From positions 197,947-261,946 of the forward strand of contig NZ_LSIC01000121.1 of NCBI RefSeq assembly GCF_001556045.1: a stretch of DNA of 64,000 bases, in the 5' to 3' direction. How positions within the stretch are numbered: the stretch's first letter is position 1; every line of letters starts with the position of its first letter. Shown here in pieces: positions 1 to 11,147 of this stretch. The DNA comes from Bradyrhizobium sp. CCH5-F6. Its GTDB lineage: Bacteria; Pseudomonadota; Alphaproteobacteria; Rhizobiales; Xanthobacteraceae. Made by a program: the position numbers and the translations under genes. The notes under the pieces are model-generated. The model was not told where the DNA came from, did no database searches, and was given only the letters and a program-made list of their open reading frames with translations.

Positions 1-89
1 CGTTGTTGCGCAGGCCTGCCGCGCTGCTAATGTTTGAGGCGAAAAAGCAATTCCAGATCGGCCCATTGGGCCGCGGAAAGACAGTTTGT

Positions 90-1163
90 ATGAATGACCA
101 CACGCGGCTCCGCGACGGCCATGGGCTGCACGGTGAGCTGGAGGGGTCGATGGCGGCGGTGGCATTGGCCACCGGAACGGCCGTCCCCGCACAGGCGCCG
201 GGAACCGGCGTCTATGCGGCGCTGGACCTCGGCACCAATAATTGCCGGCTGCTGATCGCCTGTCCGACTCACGACGGCTTTCGCGTGGTTGATTCCTTCT
301 CGCGCATCATCCGGCTCGGTGAGGGTGTCTCGGCGACGGGCTGCATCAGCGACGCCGCGATCGAGCGCGCCATCGCAGCGCTCAGCATCTGCCGCGACAA
401 GATCAACCTGCGAAGGGCGCGGCGGCTGCGGCTGATCGCGACCGAAGCCTGCCGCGCGGCCTCGAATGCGGAAGGTTTCCGCAGCCGCGTCGCGGCCGAG
501 ACCGGGATCGAGCTCGAGGTGATCGACCGTGAGACCGAGGCGGCGCTCGCCGTGCTCGGCTGCTCGCCGCTGGTCGACCCGAGGGGACGAGGTGCGATCC
601 TGTTCGACATCGGCGGCGGCTCGACCGAGCTGGTGCGGATCGAGCGCGATCCGCAAAATCCCGCACCACGCATCAAGGCCTGGATGTCGATCCCGTACGG
701 CGTGGTCACGCTTGCCGAGCAGTTCGGCGGCCGCGACGTGACGCCGGAGATCTATGCGGCGATGGAGCGCGAGGTCGCGAGCCACGTCGCGCCGTTCGCG
801 GAGGAACACGGCAGCGACCTCGCCGGCATGCATCTGCTCGGCACGTCGGGCACGGTCACGACGCTCGCCGGCATCCATCTCAACCTTGCGCGCTACGACC
901 GTCGCCGCATCGACAGCATCTGGTTGGACGATGCCGACATCACCGCGACCATCAACAAGCTGCTCGGCATGAGCTATGAGGAACGCGCGAACAACAGCTG
1001 CATCAGCGTCGAGCGTGCCGACCTCGTGCTGGCCGGCTGCGCCATCCTCGATGCCATCCGCCGAGCCTTCCCGCTGCCGCGCCTGCGCGTCGCCGACCGG
1101 GGCCTGCGCGAAGGCATGCTGGTCGAGATGATGCGCGAGGACGGCGCGCTCAGGAGCTGGTGA
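90..1163 (+). CDS. Ppx/GppA family phosphatase (exopolyphosphatase-type)
   Basis: Phosphatase of the ASKHA fold that removes phosphate from polyphosphate or (p)ppGpp. Visible motifs are the N-terminal phosphate-binding loop ([16 protein letters not shown]), a central IDRETEAAL segment, the second nucleotide loop [12 protein letters not shown] and [13 protein letters not shown]. It is a short, single-domain form (357 residues) without the C-terminal HD domain of long Ppx proteins. The ATG at 90 is chosen because GGAAAG lies 9 bases upstream; an in-frame ATG at 150 is possible. The stop is followed after one base by rlmE, so the two are co-transcribed. Polyphosphate versus pppGpp specificity cannot be decided from sequence. 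Confidence 0.9.
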   Translation: MNDHTRLRDGHGLHGELEGSMAAVALATGTAVPAQAPGTGVYAALDLGTNNCRLLIACPTHDGFRVVDSFSRIIRLGEGVSATGCISDAAIERAIAALSICRDKINLRRARRLRLIATEACRAASNAEGFRSRVAAETGIELEVIDRETEAALAVLGCSPLVDPRGRGAILFDIGGGSTELVRIERDPQNPAPRIKAWMSIPYGVVTLAEQFGGRDVTPEIYAAMEREVASHVAPFAEEHGSDLAGMHLLGTSGTVTTLAGIHLNLARYDRRRIDSIWLDDADITATINKLLGMSYEERANNSCISVERADLVLAGCAILDAIRRAFPLPRLRVADRGLREGMLVEMMREDGALRSW

Positions 1164-1164
1164 G

Positions 1165-1869
1165 ATGGCCAAGGACACCACCGGCCGCTTGCACGTCCAG
1201 GTCAAGACCGGCGGCAAGCGCAAGCTCTCGTCCAAGCTCTGGCTGGAGCGGCAACTCAACGATCCCTATGTCGCCAAAGCCAAGGCGGCGGGCTATCGCT
1301 CGCGCGCGGCGTTCAAGCTCCTTGAGATCGACGACAAGTATCATTTGCTGAAACCCGGCATGGCGGTGGTCGACCTTGGCGCCGCACCGGGGGGCTGGAG
1401 CCAGATCGCGGCCAAGCGCGTCGGCTCCGCGGACGGCAAGGGCAAGGTCGTTGCGATCGATCTGTTGGAAATGCCGGAGATTCCCGGCGTCGATTTCGCC
1501 CAGCTGGACTTCATGGAAAACGACGCGCCAGCGAAGCTCACCGCGATGCTGGGCGGCGGGGCCGACGTCGTGATGTCCGACATGGCCGCCAATACCACCG
1601 GTCACCGCAAGACCGACCAACTCCGGATCGTCGGCCTGGTCGAGACCGCGGCCGCGTTCGCTTGCGACGTGCTCAAGCCCGGCGGCACGTTCCTGGCGAA
1701 AACGTTCCAGAGCGGCGCCGATGCCGAGCTTCTGGCGCAGCTCAAGCGCGATTTCGCCACGGTACGCCACGTCAAGCCGGCGGCGAGCCGGCAGGATTCC
1801 TCGGAGCGCTACGTGCTGGCGACGGGCTTTCGTGGCGCTACGAGGAGCGAGTCGGACAGGACCGGCTAG
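1165..1869 (+). CDS. rlmE: 23S rRNA (uridine-2'-O-)-methyltransferase RlmE (FtsJ/RrmJ)
   Basis: S-adenosylmethionine-dependent methyltransferase that modifies a uridine in the A-loop of 23S rRNA on the large subunit. Family features: the N-terminal RNA-binding segment with [15 protein letters not shown], the SAM motif [15 protein letters not shown], an acidic DLLEM turn, [14 protein letters not shown] with the catalytic Asp, and GGTFLAKTF with the catalytic Lys. Length (234 aa) is slightly above the E. coli protein, with a short C-terminal extension. It begins one base after the phosphatase stop. Its stop codon overlaps the stop of the convergent RTX gene. Confidence 0.95.
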   Translation: MAKDTTGRLHVQVKTGGKRKLSSKLWLERQLNDPYVAKAKAAGYRSRAAFKLLEIDDKYHLLKPGMAVVDLGAAPGGWSQIAAKRVGSADGKGKVVAIDLLEMPEIPGVDFAQLDFMENDAPAKLTAMLGGGADVVMSDMAANTTGHRKTDQLRIVGLVETAAAFACDVLKPGGTFLAKTFQSGADAELLAQLKRDFATVRHVKPAASRQDSSERYVLATGFRGATRSESDRTG

Positions 1870-3479
1870 GCGAACAAGAAATCCTGCGCGTTGAAATTCA
1901 CGACGGCTGCGATCGTGAGGTCGTTATTTGCATCGAAGTGAATGATGGTGTTTCCCCCGGTCACTTCGATGCTCAAGTCGTCAAGACCGTGGATGTCATT
2001 CGCGGCCAGGCCCGTCAGATCGATTTTGTCCCGGCCCTGTTCGAAAACAGCCGTGTCATGTCCGTTCTGGGCGGCAAAGACGAATGTATCCGCGCCACAT
2101 CCGCCAAACATGCCATCGTTCCCGAGACCGCTTACGAGCGTGTCGTTGCCGTCGCCTCCATCGAGGACGTTTCCCGACCCGCCAAACACCGTGAGTTGAT
2201 CGTTGCCTGTACCGCCAGCAAGGAAGCTCGATCCGAGCGAACCCGGCGCAACGGTTGCGGCAAGCACATCGTGTCCAGCGCCGCCATTCAAGCGGTTCTC
2301 GGCAGTCGAATCGTCTGTAACCGCAGGATCAGGAGTTGCCCAAAGAAACGCAGTGAGGTGGTCATCTCCGGCGCCGCCATTCAGAACGTTGGCGACATCG
2401 TATAGAGCCTGCTCCGGACCGAATCCACCCTGAGCTACGGCGTGGAGGTGCGCCGTGAGATTGTCTCGTCCGTTGCCTCCCTCGAGTTGATTGAGTGCGT
2501 GAACAAACCCGCCGAGCGCGGTGGAGTCTGCGACCAGATTGTCATTGCCTCTCCCGCCATCCAGGTAATTCGTGACATCTGTGACGGCGTTCTCCCCATC
2601 GGTGGAGTGGATCGCCTCGAGGGTGTCGTTGCCGTCATCGCCCCAGAGCTGGTTGATGCCCACCGGAGTCCTGGAATTGGAGTCGGTCAGGTTGAAGGCG
2701 TGCAAGACGTCGTCGCCCTGGCCCCCATGCAGCTCATTGGTGACCAGATCGGTCTGATTGGATACGCCCTCGGCGCTGGCATTCAATTCATCGTTGCCGG
2801 CACCGCCGAAGAGGACGTTACTGGCTGTGCCGTGGAACGCGGAGAATGCCGTTTCGGCATGAGCGGTGACCCGATCATCGCCCGAACCGGCGTCGACGGT
2901 GTTCAAGGCGATACTGTTTCCGAGGGTGTTGCGACCGTCGGCGACGGCGTGAATGGTATCGTTGCCGCTTCCGCCGATCAGATCGGTCTGCACGGTCACA
3001 TCTGCGAGCACAGCAAGCGCCACATTTGCCGTGGCGCTGATGGTGTCGTGTCCGCTGCCGCCATCGAGCCGCACATCGGCGACCTGCTCCGGATTCTGAG
3101 GCGCGTTCCCACCTTGAAGGGTTACGGTCGCATTGAGATCGTCGTTGCCTGTCCCGCCGAACTGAATGGCGAGTCCGTGCAGGGGCGTATCGCTCTGCAG
3201 CGGGACGACGACATTGGTCGTCAAATTGTCGTTGCCGCTGCCGCCGATCAATGCTGTCCGGTTGAATGCGCTGTCCAGATGATCGTTGCCGGCAAGTCCA
3301 AAGACGATGTCGCCCTCGGCGCGCGTGCTCAGGACATCATTGTGTCTGCTGCCGATGATCAGACTGTTGATGGGGTCCAGAAGGGAAATCCAGTCGAACA
3401 GGTGAGAATCCGCGAGAGTTCCGTCGGCTCGAAGCAATTGCTGAGCGACCTGGCTTTTTGTTTGAATGGTATTCGCCAT
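1866..3479 (-). CDS. RTX / hemolysin-type calcium-binding repeat protein
   Basis: Predicted secreted protein of 537 residues built almost wholly of calcium-binding RTX nonapeptides. About 15 units of the type GGxGxDxL are visible ([32 protein letters not shown] and others). Most are single units separated by roughly 25-40 residues with a recurring L/I-x-GGxGxDxLxA pattern, not tightly stacked. There is no N-terminal signal peptide. The protein ends in hydrophobic DFLFA, which fits an uncleaved C-terminal type I secretion signal. No enzymatic domain is visible and no type I secretion genes are nearby. Its composition is less GC-rich than its neighbours. Function (adhesin, matrix or S-layer-like) is unknown. 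Confidence 0.85.
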   Translation of the reverse strand: MANTIQTKSQVAQQLLRADGTLADSHLFDWISLLDPINSLIIGSRHNDVLSTRAEGDIVFGLAGNDHLDSAFNRTALIGGSGNDNLTTNVVVPLQSDTPLHGLAIQFGGTGNDDLNATVTLQGGNAPQNPEQVADVRLDGGSGHDTISATANVALAVLADVTVQTDLIGGSGNDTIHAVADGRNTLGNSIALNTVDAGSGDDRVTAHAETAFSAFHGTASNVLFGGAGNDELNASAEGVSNQTDLVTNELHGGQGDDVLHAFNLTDSNSRTPVGINQLWGDDGNDTLEAIHSTDGENAVTDVTNYLDGGRGNDNLVADSTALGGFVHALNQLEGGNGRDNLTAHLHAVAQGGFGPEQALYDVANVLNGGAGDDHLTAFLWATPDPAVTDDSTAENRLNGGAGHDVLAATVAPGSLGSSFLAGGTGNDQLTVFGGSGNVLDGGDGNDTLVSGLGNDGMFGGCGADTFVFAAQNGHDTAVFEQGRDKIDLTGLAANDIHGLDDLSIEVTGGNTIIHFDANNDLTIAAVVNFNAQDFLFA

Positions 3480-3861
3480 GTTTTCCTCCCTTGAGCATTA
3501 AATAATGAGGTCAACAGAACTCGGCGCCGGGATTAAATTTCGCGAAGCGCGACCAATAGGGCGCAATCGCTTCGCGCTGCCGCCTCATGCATCAGCGCAT
3601 GGGCGAGCCGCCGGGCCTTATCGGCGCCGGTCTGCATCATCTTTTCCTTAGGGCTTCCGTTGCCGCAGCACCGCGAACCTTCCGCAGGCGGCGTCATTAA
3701 ATCATAAGTTGTATTAATGTCGAATCAAATTTAATCGCGGTATTTAATTTTTCTTGCAGTATTTAATTTGTCTTCTGATAGGCGCTTGGAACATTGGTCC
3801 CCACACAGGTCGCTACGGTAGGGGAACGTGTTCTTGACCGTCTACAAACGCAAGCAATGGC
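3480..3861. other. AT-rich intergenic region upstream of the RTX gene
   Basis: No gene is seen. About 3690-3780 is strikingly AT-rich for this genome and holds two copies of GTATTTAATTT (near 3740 and 3757) and a related AATTTAAT. As the 5' side of the minus-strand RTX gene and the 3' side of the minus-strand MFS gene, it most likely carries the RTX promoter and sites for an AT-recognising silencer or activator. That role is inference. Confidence 0.4.
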
Positions 3862-5352
3862 CTATCCCAGCCGCTGATCCCGCACGTCCTGCGTATCCTC
3901 GCTCGCGGCCTTGACGGCGGCCTTCGCCGCGCCTTTGCCGGCACCCTTGCGGCTGGCGATCTCCACCGCCTTGCGGCCGGAGATCTCGTTTCCGGCATCG
4001 GCTGGCATCTGCCAGAAGAACCAGCTCGACGCCGCGGAGGTCAGCGCGACCACGAGGAATGCAGGGGCGAACACGGTCGCGTCGATCTCGCTGACATGGT
4101 TGAACCACATCGTCGTTTCGACGCAAGCCGCGCCGACAGCGACGCCGGCGGAAACCGCGAGTTGCTGGTTGACGCTGACGAGGGTGGTCGCACGGCTCAT
4201 TTGTGCGGTCTCGACTTCGGCATAGGCGACCGTGTTGATCGCGGTGAACTCGAGCGAGCGGAAGAAGCCGCCGACGACCAGGATCACCATGATGATGAGC
4301 AGCGGCGTCGTCACCGTGAACAGGGCGCAGACGCCGAGGAAGAAGGCGCTGACGACCGCGTTCACCGTCATCAGGTTTCGGAAGCCGAAGGTGCGGATGA
4401 TGCGCGCCGCCAGCGTCTTCATGCCCATGGCCCCCAGCGAGGAGGCAAAGGTGACGAGACCCGAATGGAACGGTGACAGACCGAAGCCGATTTGCATCAG
4501 CAGCGGCAGCAGGAACGGCAACGCGCCGATGCCGAGCCGGAACAGGAAGCCGCCAAACACGGCCGCGCGCAGCGTCGGCAGCTTCAGAAGCGAGAAATCA
4601 AGCACCGGAGACCCCGTGCGCCGGGCGTGGATGACATAAAGCGTCATCGAGATCGCACCGCCCGCGATCAACGCGGCAACGGTGCTCCACGGAAGTAGGT
4701 TGAGACCGGCAACCGACAGGCCGAATGCGATGCCTGCGAGGCCGATGCCCGCGAGCACCATGCCGTAGAGATCGAACGGCTCGCGTTCCTCGCTCTTGAT
4801 CGGATCGATGAAGCGCAGCGCCATGAAGATGCCGAGCAGGCCGATCGGAATGTTGATCAGGAAGATCCAGTGCCAGGAAGCGTAGGTGGTGATGAAGCCG
4901 CCGAGCGGCGGGCCGATCACGGGACCGATCAGGGCAGGGACCGTCACCCAGGCCATGGCGTTGACCAGCGCGCTCTTGTCGACCGAGCGCAGCAGCACGA
5001 GGCGTCCGACCGGCGTCATCATCGCCCCGCCCATGCCTTGCAGGATGCGCGCGAACACGAAATCGGTGACCGAGGTCGAGAGCGCGCAGCCGACGGAGCC
5101 TACCATGAACACGCCGACGGCGATCGCAAACACCATGCGCGCGCCGAAGCGGTCGGCGGTCCAGCCGCTCGCCGGGATGAACACCGCCAGCGACAGCAGG
5201 TAGGATGTGATCGCGAGCTTCAGCGTCAGGGGGCTGGTGCCGATGTCGGCGGCGATCGCGGGCAGCGAGGTCGCGATGACAGTGGAATCCATGTTCTCCA
5301 TGAAGAGAGCGGTGGCCACGATCAGCGGAATGACGCGTTGCTTGTCGACCAT
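3862..5352 (-). CDS. MFS transporter, DHA2-type drug exporter
   Basis: Inner-membrane major facilitator of the EmrB/QacA-like proton-antiport family. It has many hydrophobic segments, the N-terminal motif DSTVIATSLPAIAADIG, a motif A loop (DRFGARMVF) and motif C-like glycine/proline-rich GPVIGPPLGGF. The Lys/Ala-rich C-terminal tail is cytoplasmic. The start is placed at ATG 5352 (MVDKQRVIPLIVATALFMENMDST), where family similarity begins; in-frame ATG 5409 and GTG 5484 would add a tail lacking typical features. It is divergent from guaB. The substrate is unknown. Confidence 0.8.
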   Translation of the reverse strand: MVDKQRVIPLIVATALFMENMDSTVIATSLPAIAADIGTSPLTLKLAITSYLLSLAVFIPASGWTADRFGARMVFAIAVGVFMVGSVGCALSTSVTDFVFARILQGMGGAMMTPVGRLVLLRSVDKSALVNAMAWVTVPALIGPVIGPPLGGFITTYASWHWIFLINIPIGLLGIFMALRFIDPIKSEEREPFDLYGMVLAGIGLAGIAFGLSVAGLNLLPWSTVAALIAGGAISMTLYVIHARRTGSPVLDFSLLKLPTLRAAVFGGFLFRLGIGALPFLLPLLMQIGFGLSPFHSGLVTFASSLGAMGMKTLAARIIRTFGFRNLMTVNAVVSAFFLGVCALFTVTTPLLIIMVILVVGGFFRSLEFTAINTVAYAEVETAQMSRATTLVSVNQQLAVSAGVAVGAACVETTMWFNHVSEIDATVFAPAFLVVALTSAASSWFFWQMPADAGNEISGRKAVEIASRKGAGKGAAKAAVKAASEDTQDVRDQRLG

Positions 5353-7233
<1,881 letters not shown>

Positions 7234-7282
7234 TCACCGGTTACGGCGCGCGCTGGTTTCGGTGCGTCGCCTCAATAAAGGT

Positions 7283-7385
7283 GTCATGCCCCGCGAAGGC
7301 GGGGCATCCAGTACGCCGCAGCTGCTCGGCTTAATCACGACCGCCTCTGGAATACTGGATCGTCCGCCTTCGCGGACGATGACAG
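7283..7385. repeat. Intergenic palindromic repeat
   Basis: Two nested stem-loops sit between guaB and the oxidoreductase: CCCCGCGAAGGCGGGG near 7289 and CGTCCGCCTTCGCGGACG near 7361. They are flanked by GTCAT...ATGAC and by the inverted CCAGTA/TACTGGAT halves. Related sequence recurs near 13537-13618. This is a dispersed palindromic element of the type common in bradyrhizobial intergenic DNA. Confidence 0.7.
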
Positions 7386-7506
7386 GGAGAATGGGGCGAG
7401 AGCGTACGCCAACAGCATCATCGCTCTGCCTCCACCGCTTTTGTATTGACGCAGCTCCCTCCCTCCGCTTCCGTCCACACCGAAACGCAATTTGGAGGAA
7501 GCGATC

Positions 7507-8529
7507 ATGTCCCAAGGCAAACGCATCGTTCTGGCCGCACGTCCCGTCGGCGAACCCAAGCCGTCTGATTTTCGCCTGGAGGAATTCGCTGTTCCGACCC
7601 CCGGGCAGGGAGAAGTCCTGCTGCGCACGATCTGGCTTTCGCTCGATCCCTATATGCGCGGGCGCATGAGCGAGGGGCCGTCCTACGCGGCGCCCGTGCC
7701 GATCGACGGCGTGATGGAAGGCGAAGCGGTCAGCGAGGTCGCAGCGTCGAACAACCCTGATCTCGCGGTCGGCGACATCGTGCGCGCCCGCACGGGCTGG
7801 CAGACGCATGCCATCTCCAACGGCAAGGGCCTGATCAAGGTCGATCCCAAGCTCGGTCCGATCTCGACCTCGATCGGCGTGCTCGGCATGCCCGGGATGA
7901 CGGCCTACACGGGCCTGCTCGACATCGGCAAGCCGCAACCCGGCGAGACCGTCGTCGTCGCCGGTGCCTCCGGTGCGGTCGGCTCGGCCGTGGGCCAGAT
8001 CGCCAGGATCAAGGGCGCGCGCGCGGTCGGCATCGCGGGCGGCAAGGACAAGTGCGACTATGTGGTGAAGGAGCTCGGCTTCGATGCCTGCATCGATCAC
8101 CGCGATCCCGATCTCGCCGCAAAGCTCAAGGACGCGTGCCCGAAGGGCATCGACGTCTATTTCGAGAATGTCGGCGGCGCCGTGTTCGAGGCGGTGTTCC
8201 CGCTGCTCAATCAGTTCGCGCGCGTGCCGGTCTGCGGCCTGATCGCCCATTACAACGACACCGAGGCCAAGCCGCCGAAATGGGCCGCCAGCATGATGCG
8301 CGCGACCCTGACCAAGCGGCTGACCTTCCGCGGCTTCATCGTCTCCGACTTCGCGTCCCGTCATGGCGATTTCCTGCGCGACATGTCGAGCTGGGTCCGC
8401 GAGGGCAAGGTCAAGTACAAGGAGTTCGTGACCGAGGGCCTGGAGAGCGCGCCCGGCGCCTTCATGGGCCTCCTGAAAGGCGCCAATTTCGGCAAGCAGC
8501 TGGTCCGGGTCGGGCCGGACAAGGCTTGA
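7507..8529 (+). CDS. NADP-dependent medium-chain oxidoreductase (CurA / prostaglandin-reductase-like)
   Basis: Zinc-independent medium-chain dehydrogenase/reductase of 340 residues that probably reduces alpha,beta-unsaturated carbonyl compounds with NADPH. Seen are the N-terminal GroES-like half (LRTIWLSLDPYMRGRMS), the glycine-rich nucleotide motif VVVAGASGAVGSAVGQIA and the family segment DVYFENVGGAVFEAV. The catalytic Zn ligands of true alcohol dehydrogenases are absent. ATG 7507 follows GGAGGA with good spacing. It stands alone, downstream of a palindromic repeat. Confidence 0.9.
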   Translation: MSQGKRIVLAARPVGEPKPSDFRLEEFAVPTPGQGEVLLRTIWLSLDPYMRGRMSEGPSYAAPVPIDGVMEGEAVSEVAASNNPDLAVGDIVRARTGWQTHAISNGKGLIKVDPKLGPISTSIGVLGMPGMTAYTGLLDIGKPQPGETVVVAGASGAVGSAVGQIARIKGARAVGIAGGKDKCDYVVKELGFDACIDHRDPDLAAKLKDACPKGIDVYFENVGGAVFEAVFPLLNQFARVPVCGLIAHYNDTEAKPPKWAASMMRATLTKRLTFRGFIVSDFASRHGDFLRDMSSWVREGKVKYKEFVTEGLESAPGAFMGLLKGANFGKQLVRVGPDKA

Positions 8530-8585
8530 TCGTCGCACCAGGCCTTTCCGGCCTGGGGATAGTTAAGAAAGAGTCACCAATTGGC

Positions 8586-8635
8586 CACACCTTGCGGCAA
8601 AAGCCGCAGGTGTGAACGCCCGTTGATTGACGGGC
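8586..8635 (+). terminator. Tandem hairpins downstream of the oxidoreductase
   Basis: A 12-bp stem (CACACC plus TGCGGC, one bulged T, AAAA loop, 8586-8614) is followed by a 6-bp stem (GCCCGT/ACGGGC, 8618-8635). There is no clear U-run, so this may be a Rho-assisted end or an RNA-stabilising structure. Confidence 0.4.
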
Positions 8636-8677
8636 CGGCGAAGGCATTGAATCATCGCGCATATTTTGGGTGTTGCG

Positions 8678-8977
8678 ATGTTAGAGATCAGTGTTTTCTG
8701 CGTCATCCTGCTTGCCGCCGGTTACTGGACGACCATGTTCGTCATGGGCCGGCGTGACGACGTCATCCACGGCAAGTTCGTTCACACCGAGGACGAGGGC
8801 GATTTTGCCCGCCCCCCGATGCCGACGCCACCGCCGCCATTTCCGAAGCGCGCGCTCCACGCCGCCCAAACGGCGAGGCAACCGCCTGCCAATGATCCGG
8901 CGGCCAAGCCGGTGAACAGCGAGGCATTGCAATCCTTGCTCGCCGCGATCCAGCAGGATCTCAAGAGCGTCGCCTGA
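8678..8977 (+). CDS. Small membrane-anchored hypothetical protein
   Basis: 99 residues. One N-terminal membrane segment (LEISVFCVILLAAGYWTTMFV) is followed by a charged stretch, a proline-rich linker (PPMPTPPPPFPK) and a soluble tail that may form a short helix (LQSLLAAIQQDLKSVA). I do not recognise a family. ATG 8678 is preferred to TTG 8666. The gene ends one base before the stop of the convergent phosphoesterase. Confidence 0.6.
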   Translation: MLEISVFCVILLAAGYWTTMFVMGRRDDVIHGKFVHTEDEGDFARPPMPTPPPPFPKRALHAAQTARQPPANDPAAKPVNSEALQSLLAAIQQDLKSVA

Positions 8978-8978
8978 G

Positions 8979-9818
8979 TCAGTGCTCGCCCATCTGGGCG
9001 AGCAGTTCCTCGATATCGACATCGCGCTGGCCCGCAGCCCTGACGTGGCGGACTTCGAGACTGTCAGGCTGGAAGCAGTATTCGACCAGGCCGACTTCCT
9101 TGATCGCGATCCGGTCCTGGCGCGCATCGTTGATCACGAAGCCCGCGGATGGCGCCCACACATGGCGGGTGCGACGCCAAGTGAAATCGCGCCGCTGGTG
9201 CACGTGGCCGCTGGCGACGAGGCGCAGGTCGACATGCGCGAACATCTCGATCAGCCGCGCCCGCGCCGGTTGTGGGACGTAGCGGATCGAGGTCTCCGGC
9301 GTCTCGGGATCGTCGGGCAGGCCGAGGAACAGCGGCTTGTGCAGGAACAGCGCGACCGGCCTGCCGTTCGTGCGCGCAACCTCCGAGGCAAGCCAATCGA
9401 ACTGCTCGGCCTCGAAGCCAAGCCCCGAATTCATCACCAGCGAGTTGAGGCCGATGAAGCGCCAGCCCGCGGCCTCGAACGACCAATGGTCTTCGCCGAT
9501 GATGTCGCAGAACTGTCGGCGGTGCGCCTCGCTGACGGGCGGCTTAGGCGCAGGCCCGATTGCGGTCGGATTGTCGCCGATGTCGTGATTTCCGGGAAGA
9601 TAGCGGCAGGCGACGGGCAGGGCGTCGTGCAGGCCTTTCGCGAATTCGAAGTCATCGCGGCTGGTCGGGCCGTCGAACGAGACGTCGCCGGTGTTGATGA
9701 CGAGATCGGGCCTGCCAGCATCGATGTGCTCGCAGATGCGGTGAAAGTTGGCGATCAGGCCGGGAAAGCGCCGGCCAAGATGAGTGTCGGAAATCTGCGT
9801 GAGGCGAAATTCGGACAT
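8979..9818 (-). CDS. Calcineurin-like metallophosphoesterase
   Basis: Binuclear-metal phosphoesterase of 279 residues. It shows the metal-binding motif ISDTHLG (D-x-H), LVINTGDVSFDG (GD), YLPGNHDIGD (GNHD), a central histidine region ALFLHKPLF and C-terminal SGHVHQ (GHxH). These are the full five-motif signature of the superfamily (CpdA/Icc-like or DNA-repair-exonuclease-like). ATG 9818 begins the conserved MSEFRLTQISDTH; the in-frame extension to 9884 is not conserved-looking. The substrate (cyclic nucleotide, phospholipid or other) is undetermined. Confidence 0.88.
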   Translation of the reverse strand: MSEFRLTQISDTHLGRRFPGLIANFHRICEHIDAGRPDLVINTGDVSFDGPTSRDDFEFAKGLHDALPVACRYLPGNHDIGDNPTAIGPAPKPPVSEAHRRQFCDIIGEDHWSFEAAGWRFIGLNSLVMNSGLGFEAEQFDWLASEVARTNGRPVALFLHKPLFLGLPDDPETPETSIRYVPQPARARLIEMFAHVDLRLVASGHVHQRRDFTWRRTRHVWAPSAGFVINDARQDRIAIKEVGLVEYCFQPDSLEVRHVRAAGQRDVDIEELLAQMGEH

Positions 9819-9887
9819 GGGAGCATCATACCCGTCGCCGCGCGTCGGAACGATGACGGCGCGGGCATGGATCGCAGCGAACAAAGT

Positions 9888-10502
9888 TTAAAGCACGCGG
9901 TAGCGGATCGTGTAGCCGTCCTGCGGCGCGACCGGGCCTGCGAGCGGCGAGGCGATGCGGTCGGCGAGATGCCAGGGACTGAATTGCCCGGAGCGATGCG
10001 GCTCGGCCGGCAGGCGGAGGCGGAATTCGAACGTTCCCTTGCCCGGCATGTTCACGACCAGCAGCCGGTCCGCAGTGCGGTGGTTGAGCGCCACCGCGCC
10101 GCGCAGCAGCGCGCGTCCATCCGCAAGATCCCGCACCCCCTCGACCAGCGCTAGCGTCTGGTTGCGGTCGGTGTGCAGCTCGATCTGCGTGTCGGCTACC
10201 CCCGTCAACGTCTCCCGCGGCATGCGGATCTCGAACTCGACCGCGGGCTTGGAGGGATTGAGGCCGAGATAGGCGAGCGCAGCATGGCGCATGTCGTAGG
10301 CGGCAAAGGCGAACAGGACCATGGCGGCCAGGGTGGCCAGGCCGTGCCTGACGACGTCGCGCCAGGTCCGGTAGCTCAGGCGGAAGTAGACCGTCATCGC
10401 CAGCGCCACCGCAAGCGCGGCGGCGATACCGGCCAAGGCCGACATCAGAATGCCGAGTCGCCCGTCGGCGGATTCGGCGAGAAGGCTGGACAGCGTGTTC
10501 AT
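9888..10502 (-). CDS. Hypothetical membrane protein with exposed beta-rich domain
   Basis: 204 residues. Two N-terminal membrane helices (about residues 18-40 and 52-72) are followed by a soluble region with repeated beta-like segments (EFEIRMPRE, TQIELHTDRN, RLLVVNMPGKGTFEFRLRLP). I do not recognise the family. It ends shortly after the phosphoesterase start region on the same strand and could be its upstream operon partner. Topology suggests a periplasmic C-terminal domain. Confidence 0.6.
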   Translation of the reverse strand: MNTLSSLLAESADGRLGILMSALAGIAAALAVALAMTVYFRLSYRTWRDVVRHGLATLAAMVLFAFAAYDMRHAALAYLGLNPSKPAVEFEIRMPRETLTGVADTQIELHTDRNQTLALVEGVRDLADGRALLRGAVALNHRTADRLLVVNMPGKGTFEFRLRLPAEPHRSGQFSPWHLADRIASPLAGPVAPQDGYTIRYRVL

Positions 10503-10655
10503 GGCGGTATCTCGCCTCAGGCCCGGAGGGCAAAATCGCTTTGATTGTCGAGCCTTGGTCGCGTGATCGGGAACGCCGGTTCAAGTCGTTCATTGTCAGC
10601 GGCAAAAGTCGCGGCTAATGACGGTGGCGGCATTTCGCCTCCCGGGAAAGTTCCG

Positions 10656-11078
10656 ATGTCCGTTCAAATGGTCCTGCTGCCGGTCTTCGTGCAGGTCGCA
10701 CTCACCTTCGCTCTGCTGATCGGCATGGTGATGGCGCGCCGCAAGACGCTGGTCTCTGGCGAGACCAAGATCCGCGACATTGCGCTGGGCGAGCCGAACT
10801 GGCCGAAGGGCGCCACACAAATCGCCAACTGCTACCGCAACCAGTTCGAGCTGCCGGTGCTGTTCTACGTCCTGATCGCGCTGGCATTGCCCTTGCGCCG
10901 CGCCGACCTCTTCATCGTGCTGATGTCCTGGGTTTTCGTGGTGACGCGCTTTGCCCATGCCGGCGTGTTCGTCTCCTCGAACGATCTCGGCCGCCGCTCG
11001 ACGGTCTGGCTTGCCAGCGTGCTGGTGCTGCTGGCGATGTGGGTCTACTTCGCGCTGAAGCTCTTGCTGCTGATCTGA
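10656..11078 (+). CDS. MAPEG family membrane protein
   Basis: Integral membrane protein of 140 residues with four predicted helices, of the MAPEG superfamily (membrane-associated proteins in eicosanoid and glutathione metabolism). The core motif NCYRNQFELPVLFYVL and later FVVTRFAHAGVF match the family. Members include glutathione-dependent transferases and peroxidases, but bacterial functions are mostly unproven. ATG 10656 follows GGGAAAG; the longer in-frame extension from 10545 is not family-like. Confidence 0.85.
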   Translation: MSVQMVLLPVFVQVALTFALLIGMVMARRKTLVSGETKIRDIALGEPNWPKGATQIANCYRNQFELPVLFYVLIALALPLRRADLFIVLMSWVFVVTRFAHAGVFVSSNDLGRRSTVWLASVLVLLAMWVYFALKLLLLI

Positions 11079-11082
11079 GCGC

Positions 11083-11136
11083 GCATGATCCCGGAAAAGT
11101 GGATCCCGGTTTTCCGAGAAGATCATGCGCAAAACC
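11083..11136. repeat. Dispersed intergenic repeat, copy 1 (GCATGATCC type)
   Basis: GCATGATC, CGGAAAAGTG, CGGTTTTCC and GATCATGC form an imperfect palindrome of about 50 bases between the MAPEG gene and rsmB. A second copy lies at 57740-57790 with the same order of blocks. This is a small dispersed element, with no coding capacity. Confidence 0.75.
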
Positions 11137-11147
11137 GAAAGATTTAA

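Noticed and set aside
2442..3494. 350-codon plus-strand frame opposite the RTX gene
   Set aside because: It follows from the repetitive composition of the RTX gene; no recognisable domain.
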